DNA of 64,000 nt from Wyeomyia smithii (Eukaryota; Arthropoda; Insecta; Diptera; Culicidae), in NCBI RefSeq assembly GCF_029784165.1, contig NC_073694.1, positions 40,591,006-40,655,005 of the forward strand. The letters are read 5' to 3'. The notes under the pieces were generated by a model. It saw only the letters and a program-made list of their open reading frames with translations. It ran no database searches and was not told the DNA's origin. The position numbers and the translations under genes were made by a program. Each line of letters opens with the position of its first letter. The stretch's first letter is position 1. Shown piece after piece: positions 10,325 through 22,300 of the stretch.

Positions 10325-13300
10325 ATGGCCAATGAAACGCCACAACTAAACGGCCAGGCAACAGATCATCACTGCGTTGCCGAATCAAATCATCTTGGTT
10401 CCCAAAATGGATCCAAACCGGCGGATCACCCGCGGAAAACGCGATACCAGAACCGACGGCCGGTAATGCAAACGACGGCAGCGACGCTCGCGGCGCTGCC
10501 ACGGTGTGCCTCATCTTCGTCCTGTTCCAGCTTCGAGGACGACTGGTGCATCAACCAGTTACTTCCGGTGCCCAGAAAGTGAGTTTCTATTCTATCGACC
10601 GTACCCCGGTCTTATTTCCGCTGAGAACTAGCTGACATATTTGATAAAGTCGCTACGTGACGATGAAGAGCAAACATGTGTCATAAAGAATAGAGTTTGT
10701 GTAATATCTTTGCAGCAGTGAGTGGAATTGACGAAAACCAATTTAGGTAACGAGTTGTGGGTGATACACATATGTATTGAAAATTGTCTACTAATTCACT
10801 TACTTTCCATCCAAGTCCTAAGGTAATTTTGAAAAGCTGTGAATAATGTATGGTGTAAGAGACTCTGAACGGCAAAATCGATTAATCAATCATCCTACCC
10901 CAAAATATTGTGACTGGACGGTAGTTTTGAGTTCATTCCCTCACACTAGAAGAGTGGAACCTAAGTGTGTGTCCTAATTGAATTCTTCCAAACTTTACGA
11001 TGGAATACTTTCCACCTATGGAGCCTTTCCCCTTCAATCCTTTCGTTATCTTACCGTGCATAATCCTAATAAAGCGGTGTGCTTCAACCTTTTTTCTCTC
11101 CTGTCTGTACAATCGAGCGGATGATCCAATCAATTTGAGTGGGACACCCGAAAAGCGCGTGACGATGGGGAACGACATGATCCGGAACGCTCGTCCTTTT
11201 TATCGTACCTGATTTCTGATTTAAAACGACAAAGGCTGTCATCAGAAGTCACTGTCGGGAATTTTGGCAGTAAAGAGTTTAATCTTCCCTACAGCACATG
11301 GCACGTGTGTACGTGCAAAATTGGCTTACGGAGAATGTGGCTGAAAATTTCAATTCGATCCGAAGCATGTTCATTGTAGGTACTTGAATTTAACTTATGG
11401 AATACGGAAAAGAGAACGGGATCAGGTTACTTCAAATTGATCCAAAGCATCGTTGTCGTCAAGTTGGGATTTTTAAGAAATGCTTATGCCAAATCATCCG
11501 CTGAAAACTGTAGAGCATTTCCACGTAATAAAATAATCGGATCTGACGGGACTGTCTCTGGTGGTAATAACATCAGTCTGATATGTTAGCTAAGTAACTT
11601 TAAAAAGATTCAACTTTATAATTTCGTATCCGCCGTTCGAGTAGAAATTTGTCAAAATTTTAAGTCTCAAACACAGGTTATTTTCAATATTTTTATTTAA
11701 AAATAAAAGCTTACAATAGACTAGAACTTATTACCGGAGAAATTAGATTTTTTCATAGACTCCCGAATTCAGGGAAATATATGTTCAAATCCCGAAATCT
11801 TTAGAAATATTTTCTACAATGCAAATTATCAGAAAATCGATTAAAAATTACAAACTCTTTAAAAGTGTGCACTTTTATGCAGTATTAAGTTACATTTTAT
11901 AGCCATGTGCTTATGAATGACTTACAATCACCTCTTATTCCTCGGTTCGTAATCTTATGTAAACGAACCCGGTCGAGAACCATCTCTCTCACTCTTTGTC
12001 TTTGTCTGATTGTAAACTAACAGCACTTTTGATTAGATGTTTTGGAAGGCTTGTACGTGAATAAAAATAGGTAACAGTTTGTCACCGCCATAATCGACGA
12101 GTCATGAAAAATCATATTGAAGAAGGTAAAAAATTGTTTCTCATCCAGCAGCCCTAAATAATGTTTTATAGCAGTTATAGTAAACGTCTGGCAGTACTTC
12201 AGAAAGCATTTTCTCGGTCTTTCTGCTATAAATCTGAATTGAATAAATCGCTGCTTTATTTTGCTTTTTTTACTTCCTGGGACATGAACTTTTCATTTCC
12301 CGGATCCCGGGAAGGTGTAAACCGAGAGAGAGTGGATGCTTCAGATCTCAATTATATATACAATTCAATTATATATGCAATAACAACAATTTGAAATTCA
12401 AGATGGAAACTTCCGGTTTCCGGGAAACAACCAAAAATGTTCATATACCATCTAACATGGATATTTCCAAAACCGTGATGATACCCAGAGGACGAAAATC
12501 TGCCCGAAGATATAATTTTAAAATAAACAAGAGACGTAGCTCTACGTCAAAAATGTAAAATAAAAAACGAAAAGGCAAAAATAAGAATTTCAAATGCTAA
12601 GAGGTCGGTCAGTTTTCTTTACATTTCCTTCGTTCTTGCAGCATCGATTGGCAAATCATTTATGCATTCACCCAAATGCAGAAAATTGTAATTTGATTAT
12701 TTAAACTATTGTACTATTGAAAATTGTCAAGCCTTGTTGAAACACAAATGTTGTTGCTAAATGCTTACTTTCCCTAGCACGGCTGACAGAATTATGTACC
12801 TAGTAAACCAGGAATGTACTAATTGGGCTATATAAGAGCCTGCTTCTGCTGAACCCATTCCCGGCGGGCCGTATGGCATCACCTGACATCTAAATTTTTA
12901 CTGTAGCTTAAATTATACTTGCAGTTTTGAACAACGAAACTATTCAATACGGTTAGAGAAAAGATTGATCTACAATATGCAATACAGTTTGTGTCAATTG
13001 TGCATGTAGTTGCTAAGTAATACGAATAAGAGATCGCATTCCAGGTTAAAACTAATTTCTCTCTGCCGGATTGGGTTAAATCAATCATATTACTAGCGGA
13101 CCACTTACTAAGACGATCCTAACTAAGTAGCAGCAGCATTAGCAGCGGATAGCAGCAGCAGTGGCAGCGGATAGCAGCAGCAGTGGCAGCGGATAGCAGC
13201 AGTACTAGCTTTTGCGGGTATCAGCAGCGATAGCGGCCTTTTGAGAACAAATTAAATACTTACGTAAAGAGTAAACATTTTCTCGAGTAAATATTCTTTC

Positions 13301-16300
13301 GTGCTTTCAAAGGACACTAAAACGCATAATCAAGCCTTGAAAATTATCGTGCCTTGATTATGCAAACAACTGTAATATTAAAAATGATCAAGCCTGCAAA
13401 TTTCAACTGATCTGATTGATCGTTTAATGCTCGCTTTCCCCAATAGAATATTATACTTAGTTAACCGGAAGGGCACTCTTTAAACTATACAGGAATCTGC
13501 TTCTGCTCAAACAAATCAGTTTACTAGAGAGTGGCCACTGAGACGATCCTAACTAAGTAGCAGCGGCTTGCAGCAGTAGCGGTAGCGGATTATAGCGGTA
13601 TAATCGATGATTGTTGCAAGAGGTTGATTTACTGCGAACTGGATCGACAAGCAGCAAGTAGAACTAGCGGATGGACCAGCAAAGTAAACAGCAACTTTCA
13701 CAGCGATAGATTTTGGTTCTCCCTTCTGGGTCGTAATCACCGTCGACCTAATCAGGCATGTCCCCGGTTCCGAAAAACTAAAACCAATTATCCTTTAAAA
13801 GACGACTACATATTTTCAATTGAAGTAGTGGAAACGAGATTTCCACTTCTAAGTACCGTCAGCAGAGGTGAATTGTGCCAGTGGGGGTGAGATTGAGCCA
13901 TTGAACCCGTGGCTTGTCAGCCATTTCTTCCGGTTCAGAAGACTAGTCTTTCTTAGTTAAGTATTCAAGGAAATTTATTCAAGAAAGATTGGTCTTGTGA
14001 TCGCCTTGAGATGGCCGACACACAATGGGTTCGTATGGCACAATCTCACCCCCACTGGCACAATCTCACCCCGGCTTACGGTACTACAGTAATCGTGAAT
14101 TTACCATCATGAGACGGGATGGCTTTTTACTGCTAAAAAAAATAAACTCTTCAACTATTTTTTTTTAATTTTTGAAATATGCTTTTTGCACCAAGTGAAA
14201 ATATTACAATTTTTTATCTTCCTGGAATTCTTCTGCGCCGCTATAATGCTAATTTCCTTGCAAAACTTCTTGTCGTCTGCGTAAATAAGCATTTTTAGAA
14301 ATACGAAAAAAATGTCTTTTATGATAAACGTAATGAGAAGTAGTCTCAAATAAGAGCCCTGGGCCACCCCGATGTGATTGAAACACATTTTGACAGACCA
14401 CACTCTTCAAGGTAACTATTTGAATAGTAAATCTGATAGATAGAGCTGGTGTACCTCAAGGAAGTATCTTGGTCCCAGTCTTATATAATATTTTGCTTCT
14501 GATCTTCCTGATTTACCACCAGGATGTGAGAAATCTCTGTTTGTGATAATACAAGCATTTCTGTAGAAGGAAAAAACCTTCGTGTTTTATGCAGTAGGCT
14601 GCAAAAAAGTCTAGATATATTTTCTTCATATTTGCAGAAATGTAAGATTTCTCCTAATGGTGCAATCTTAAATTGGTCTGACTAAGTCAAATATTTAGGG
14701 CTAATTGATGATAAAAAATCTTACCTTCAAGGAGCACATTAAGAATATCCAAACAAAGTGCAATAAATATATAAAATGTTTGTATCCTCTTGTCAACAGA
14801 AATTCTAGACTTTGTCTCAAGAATAAACTGTTGATTTACAAACAAATATTTAGACCAGCAATGTTATATGCAGTTCCCATCTGGACAAGTTGTTGTACAA
14901 CCAGAAAGAAGATGCTCCAAAGGATTCAGAATAAACTTCTGAAAATGATATTGAAGCGTCCTCACTGGTTTAGCACGAATGAACTACACAGGATTACTAA
15001 TGTGGAAACATTAAAAAATATGTCAAACCAAATTATCAATAACTTCCGACAAAAATCATTGCAATCCTCAATTACAACGATTAGCTCACTTTATAGTCAG
15101 TAAGGTAGGTGTAAGATTAGATTATGGTTTAGTTTTAAATTCATTTTTTTTCTTGACAAGTAGGTTTACAATTTTTGTACAATTATAAACATTTAACTGC
15201 GGAAGCAATTACAATCTTTTAATCAAATAAAAATTAAAATATATGTAATAGTGTAGATATGTCACCGTTTGTGGCAGAACACACAGTATAAATTCTAAAT
15301 GAATATTACTAAATAATTAATTCATCACAAAACATCTCCTCCTATAAAAAAAATAGTCGCAGGGGACAAAAATACAGTGCTTGAAGTCATTTCACGCAGA
15401 AGATGCATACAGTACGAACCCAATAAATAAATAAAAAGCCATCTCTATAATTTGGTAACAGCGGCGGGATTACTCAACTTGTTACAATGCAATGAAATTT
15501 ACTAAAAATGTAAAATAGATTTAAAAAAAACTAAAACTCTTCGCTTTCCGATTCCCAACTAGAATTGAATGCGAATGAATGAGAAGCCTGAGTGAAAGTA
15601 AGTCCAGAATACGGTAGAGCATTTCAAATGGATTTCTAGCTAAGGTCAGGTTTTACCGACAAAAACCATTACAGATGAAAGCTAACAATTGTTTTATGAA
15701 CAATTTTCTTCAGCAGAAAGAATGCATACGAAACAGAGTGTTTCGATAAAACTAACAAATCAGTCCTAAGACGAGAAAAATTATTTTATATTTGTTCTCA
15801 AATTAACGAAGGGTATGTGAAACAGAAAACAAAAATTTCAGCGAGTGAAGTCTGACTATCACATGCATTGTGGCTCTTGGTTGAATATAAAAACACATAC
15901 AATTGTAATTCATTTTGTTGCCTTTGGGTTGTTATTTTTTCTATTGATCGGTCATAAGATAAAGTAAATACCGTAAACTGGGGTGTAATATATCCTAAAT
16001 GTTTTAGGAATACAAAATTGTTTGATATTTTTAAAATGAGTACTGGCATGCATTGAGTAAGATCTAGTCACTACTTGAAAAATTTAGCAACAATTCTGCT
16101 GTTTCCAAAAATGCTCTAAAGCTTTTGCATAAGCCATCATTCCGGGGTGACTTCGATCACTTCATTGTTTTAATGAATTTGGAGTGAAACTTTGCTGCTG
16201 TAACAAATTTGAACAACTCGACAACTTAAATGAGTTCATTGATATGAGAAGCAATTTGGGGGCTATCGCATTCCACATGAACAGATCATATTAGCGAATG

Positions 16301-19300
16301 TTCAAGATTCATACAAAATTTTTAGAACATGAATAAACGATTGTCCATGAAGATAGTATCTAAAATCACCATAAACTAGTCCACGTGGAATATGACTCAT
16401 AAAAGTGGCATGTTATACGACGTCTTAGGTGGTCGTTAAGAAGAAAACATACATAATACAGTGTTGACTCAACATTGGCTTTGAGGAAAAAATTGCAAAA
16501 ATAATAATAAAAATCGTTGTCTTAATATTTCTTTACCTTGAGAACTAATCTGGGAACCGAAAAGGCAAACCAGAACATTCGCCATGACGGACGAAAACAT
16601 GCGTGTAGGTACATTTTTGAGTTCTTTAGTTACCTCTTCAGTTTTCGCAACAAAATTGTGGGAGTAGATCTTACGCTCTAGGTTTTCCCAGAAATTTCCG
16701 ATGGGACGCAGCTGGGGGACGCTGGGCGGGCGTCGATATTCAGCCGCTCCATCTCCTCCAACGATCATCGCCGACGCCAGAACTGACCAGAACATCGCGT
16801 CTTCGCTTTAATTGTATTTTTTGATAAACGACGCAACTTTCGGCAGGCATTTCGTACTATAAATTTCCTCGTTCACGACCAGTCTGGAGCGAAAAAAGGG
16901 CGGCTTTTAACATTCCCTTATCGCCGATTGTCAGCCACAGCAGCACTTTCTTGGGGAACTTGGTATGTGAAATGAACTTCACCTCGGAGATCACTTCCTT
17001 CGTGGGTGAAATAAAATACGAAGTACCCTGCCAGTCGATGCTATTCCGGGTGAGATAAGTTTCGCCGTCCATGACCACCACCACATCGTGATTCGCTGGG
17101 GAAATCGAATTGATCTTATTCAGCCGCTGCATCATTACCTGCAGCTCCGAGGCCAGTGGACGAGACTACCGATTCCTGACAAATATGTCCGTGTTCGCCA
17201 GGTACTTTTTCACTGTTTGGCCGCTTGCACCCACCTTCCGGCCAAGTACACGCAGCGACATAGTCACTTTTCCCTAGGTCTTCCTCTTCAGCATCCTTTG
17301 AAGCATCTCATCGCTCAGGTTCATCGGCCGTTCGGAACCGGGCTTTCTTTCGATGCTTTGATTGTTGTCCAAACGTGCCAAGATATGGGTGTCGAAACGG
17401 GCATATCCGGCGTCCACAAAGTGCCGCACGAGCGCACACTTCTGAGCGGAGTAGCTTCACTGTTTTCGCCATCACTCTTAAGGTGCCGCCACACAGACCC
17501 TAATTCCCTTAGTTTCTAAGTCATAGTTGATTGTAAAAAGCATTTTTTTCATCATAACGCGGGATTGTACTGTCAAAAGCTATAACATAGAGACCCTGAA
17601 CTACTCCGTCATGCCCGAATAGTTCATAGCCTACTATTCAGTGATGAAAAAATGCTTTTTACAATCAACTAAGACTTAGAAACTAAGGGAATTAGCGTCC
17701 GTGTGGCGGCATTTCTACTCTGGTTTTGATACTGTATGGGTAGATTCGTCAGTGCATGTGAAGCTTAACCCTGAAAAATCGTCAATTTTTGTCCATTTTT
17801 TTAATTCAAACGTTATTTAAAATGTCCAGATTTCCTGCTGGCAACGTACCTTCAATAGGTAGAAGTTATTTCCAGCCTTTCATATAAGCATTCAGCAACC
17901 AAAAATTATATAAAATGAAAAATTTTTATTTTATTGATTGATTTTAATTCATTGTATAGGTGAAACAAAAATTCCTTCGAGAATGGCTAAATTTTGGACA
18001 AAGACGGTTTGTTGGTAAACTTAGGGTTGCCACCTGATAGGAATATCTAACCCGAAGATTTGGGAGGGGGTCTTGTGTGTGCATTTAGGCCCGGATTTAA
18101 GGAGGGAGCAAAGAGAGCAAATGCCCCGGGCCTTCCGACATTAGGGCCTCCTCTAGACCTGGGCCAGATGTGAAGACAGAGTGGAGACCTTTTTTCGCTC
18201 GTCACCTTCCAGCGAAGTGTGGATTATTTCAAATTTTAAAAATTTCCTGCCTCTAAATTTTTTTAGAAAATAGGGCCCCACGAAAATATCTGCCCCGGGC
18301 TCCCTTGCATCTCAATACGGCCCTGTGTGCATCGACATGCTTGTTGTGATTTATTTTCACCAAATGATCTACAACATTTACTTACTTTATTTATTTTAGC
18401 AATTCTTAACAGCCGATCGAATTCGGCGATTTTGGTGACAATTGGGTCCTAAAGCTATACCAGTTTTTATATATCGTGTGATAAAGCGTTTTCTGAGCAA
18501 AACGTGATTTTTATAAAATGTTTATCGTTTTCCTTCGATTTTTAAATGAAGATTAAAAAACAGCTCGAAAGGTCTTAAATGGCATTTCGCCCATGTACGG
18601 TATATGGGAGAACTGTCATTTAAGGCATTTCGAGCAGTTTTTTATTCTTCTTTTAAAAAAAAACGAAGGAAAACGATAAACATTTTTCAAAAATCACGTT
18701 TTGCTCAGAAAAATTGCACTCTTTCAGTTAATGTATAAAAATCAGAAAAGCGGGAAAAACTTTAGGACCCAATTTCAATAAAATATTTAAACGACAAAGA
18801 TTCACCGTAAATTTGACAGCCTTAAAATCTCTTAGGGAGAAATTCTCAAAATCAATGCCGAAATTACATAGGACTTGAAAATAAATTGGTCAATTTATGA
18901 CTCCAGAGCGAGTTGAAAATAATTTCGCTGGCTCAGAGAAATTTCGCTTTCACCCAGAGACCCGGAAATTACATCCCAGACCCAGAGATCACTTCCCAAA
19001 CCCGGAGACTTTGGGTGAAACCCGGAGAGGTGGTAACCCTAGGTAAAGTCCTAAACAATATCATAGCGAGTGCTCTGCTTTAATCCTGATGAGACATCGA
19101 AAGCTTCCAATAATCGTTAATTTTTATTTGTTCATCGCCCCAACTTGATTTTTCATAGTAATCAATTGTTTTTAAAATTTTTATTTTTATTTTTTTTTAT
19201 TTAAGTGGTTTGTTTGTCTTTGAGCCTATAGCTCTTAGAGACTTACTAAACATAAACAAACATATTTATAGATGTAGAAAAAATAAACAAACATATTTAA

Positions 19301-22300
19301 TTCACGTTAGAGTACAAGGAACATTAAAGACTTTTTTTAAACTTGACAAAACTTTTCACAAAACTTCAAAAGAGCATTTATTTATTGGACTGTTCAATAA
19401 AAAGCAAATTTTTTAACTTAGATTTAAAACTATTCTCTCGAAGCAATTTTAGTTCTGGCTGGAGTCTGTTATACAGATCGGTTGCCCTGTTGACTGCACA
19501 ATAACTCTTTATCTCTTACCCCAGTACTGTGCCTGTGGATTAAATTTTTCACACTAGAAACTCAATTGTTGATTTGACAGGACGATTATGACGACCATAA
19601 CTTTAGCGACGTAGCGCTCTTAAATTTGAGGCCACTGACTCCGATTTCCGGCAGTAAATTTTAACAATCTCGACTCGTTGTTGGATCGTGTTTTTTTCCA
19701 TTATGAAATGGCAAACTTTACTGAAGATAAATGTCCAGAGAGCGGGAACAATATGGCATTGTTTGTTGTCTCTATCGGTCTATTCCTATTGAAAAACCCT
19801 TTAATTCCTATTTATAGTAATCCTGATGGATATGCTTAGTTGCATCACTCTCAACTATTCTTTCAACTACAAATATTTTTGAAAGTTCGCTCGTAAAACT
19901 GCCTTACATGAATTTTATTTTCAAATAGGTTATCTCACTTAGGATGTGGCGCTGCGATGTAATCAACTTTGAAAACTGTAACAACATACCCATTATAATA
20001 AATTTTATCAGCAGGCAAATATTTACATCCTTTACCTTGCATATTAAATCGGCAATATATAAAATTTTCCGCAATGGCTCCCCTCACGTTATTTCGCGGC
20101 GGTCGGTTAACTAGCGATCAGCACTGAAAAACTGCACAATATATTGCGTTGGTTTTGTCATAACGAAGCACTTTTCGTGCTGAGCGTGGAATCGATTTTC
20201 CCATGCACGACGCTATTAGTGCGCAAATTTAATACTGTATTTCCACCCGAGCCTTGAGGGCCATTGTTAACATTTGCTCTTCCAGCAAACTCAGTTTAAT
20301 ACCTAGAAACAACGATAATTCACTTTTCTATGTTGCCCGGAAGTGCTTCTGATTGCCTAAAAAGCCTCCCAGGAAAATTTACAATTCATCGCAACTCACG
20401 TATGATTCCGCTGCTTCCCCCGTTGCGTATTCGGGGGAAAAGAACATTTTTCCAAAAATTTAAATTCCGAATTTTAATGAATTTGGGGAATCATTTTATT
20501 GAGGGTGGCGCGCGATTTTCCCGGAACGCAAGCATAAATTCGTTATGAGAAACACACACTGGCTATAAAAAAGGAAGGCTCACACTGATTGCACTTATTT
20601 TCTTGTTTTTATTTATGCAGAATCTTCGTCAACCGCTCTTTACATCTGGAGAACATCAAATTCTATGGCTTCGACATGGATTACACGATTGCCGAGTACA
20701 AATCGCCTCAGTACGAGCAGCTGGGATTCGACCTGGTCAAAGAGCGCCTCGTCAATCTGGGCTACCCGGTGGAAATACTCCAGTTCGAGTACGATCCGTC
20801 ATTCCCGGTGCGAGGCCTGTGGTTCGATACCTTGTACGGGAACCTGCTGAAGGTGGACTCGTACGGAAACATTCTGGTGTGCGTGCATGGATTTGAATTC
20901 TTGAAACAGTAAGTTTTTTCTTAAATAGAGAGTGGAACCAATTTTAAAGTGAACTTTCCTTTGCAGTTCCCAGGTGTACGAACTGTACCCGAACAAGTTT
21001 CTGCAGCTTGACGAAAGCCGAGTGTACGTGTTGAACACCCTGTTTAATCTCCCGGAAACCTATCTGCTAGCGTGTCTGGTGGACTTCTTCACTAACTCAC
21101 CACAGTATGCTGAACAGGCAGACAAAACTGGTGTCGAATACGGTGAACTGTTCATGTCGTTCCGGTCGATCTTCCAGGATGTGCGTGGAGCGGTCGATTG
21201 GGTGCACATCTATGGGGACCTGAAGAAGAAGACATTGGAAGTAAGTTACTATAGTATATAAGTTTTTGTTTAAGAATTTTAATTAACTCTCTTGATTCCA
21301 CAGAATCTCGACGAATACGTCAAAAAGGATGACCGTCTGCCGATGGTTCTGTCCAGGTTGCGCGATTCTGGTGCCAAACTCTTTCTGCTGACCAACAGCG
21401 ACTATACCTTCACCAACCGTATCATGACCTTCCTGTTCGATTTTCCCTATGGAGCCAAACCGGAAGAACCGCACCGTGACTGGAAGACGTACTTTGAAAC
21501 CATCGTTGTGGACGCTCGAAAGCCCCTGTTCTTCGGGGAAGGCACTATCCTGCGCCAGGTAGACACAACCACAGGGGCGCTACGCGTAGGAACCCACATG
21601 GGGCCACTGCAGGCGAATCAGGTTTACTCGGGTGGTTCGTGCGATGTCTTCACCAAGCTGATCGGCGCCAAAGGTAAAGATGTGCTCTACGTGGGAGACC
21701 ACATTTTCGGAGACATTCTCAAGAGTAAGAAGATTCGCGGCTGGCGTACCTTCCTGATCGTGCCGGAGCTGGTGCAGGAGCTGCACGTGTGGACCGACAA
21801 GTGTCAACTGTTTGCCGAACTTCAGCAGCTGGACGTGAAGCTTGGCGATCTATACAAAAATCTGGACTCCAGTGCCAAAGAGAAACCGGATATTTCCTCG
21901 GTGCGGACCGCCATTCGGGATGTCACGCACAAAATGGATCTGGCCTACGGTATGATGGGATCGCTGTTCCGGTCCGGTTCGCGACAAACGTTCTTCTCCG
22001 GACAGGTTGGAGGATTTTTCTCCCGAATTTATTCGGGATTTATTCACTTTTGTACTGTAATTTTAATTCGTTTTTAGGTTGTAAGATATGCAGACCTCTA
22101 CGCGGCGACCATTCTTAACCTGATGTACTATCCCTTCTCGTACATGTTCCGAGCACCGGCGATGCTGCTTCCGCACGAATCAACGGTGGCTCACGAGCAG
22201 CGATTCACCCTCGAAGCTCCAATGATTCAACGAACACGGTCTAGAAATCTCGGAACGCCGAACGCCGAGCATCCTCCGGAGGATGTATCGAAAGAAATCT

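Larger units (their letters stand above)
18022..19041. mobile_element. hAT-like non-autonomous element, 1020 bp, with nested insertions
   Basis: The left terminus is TAGGGTTGCCACCTGATAGG. The reverse complement of the right terminus is TAGGGTTACCACCTCTCCGG, 13 of the first 14 bases matching. It is flanked by GGTAAACT (18014-18021) and GGTAAAGT (19042-19049), an 8-bp target duplication with one mismatch, as expected for hAT elements. No transposase ORF. Two other elements lie inside it (18086-18325 and 18440-18774). The right part contains repeated CCCGGAGAC / CCCAGAGATC words. It lies in nucleotidase intron 1. Confidence 0.7.

Noticed and set aside
17088..17519. 143-codon + strand frame
   Set aside because: Antisense shadow of ITm copy A transposase.
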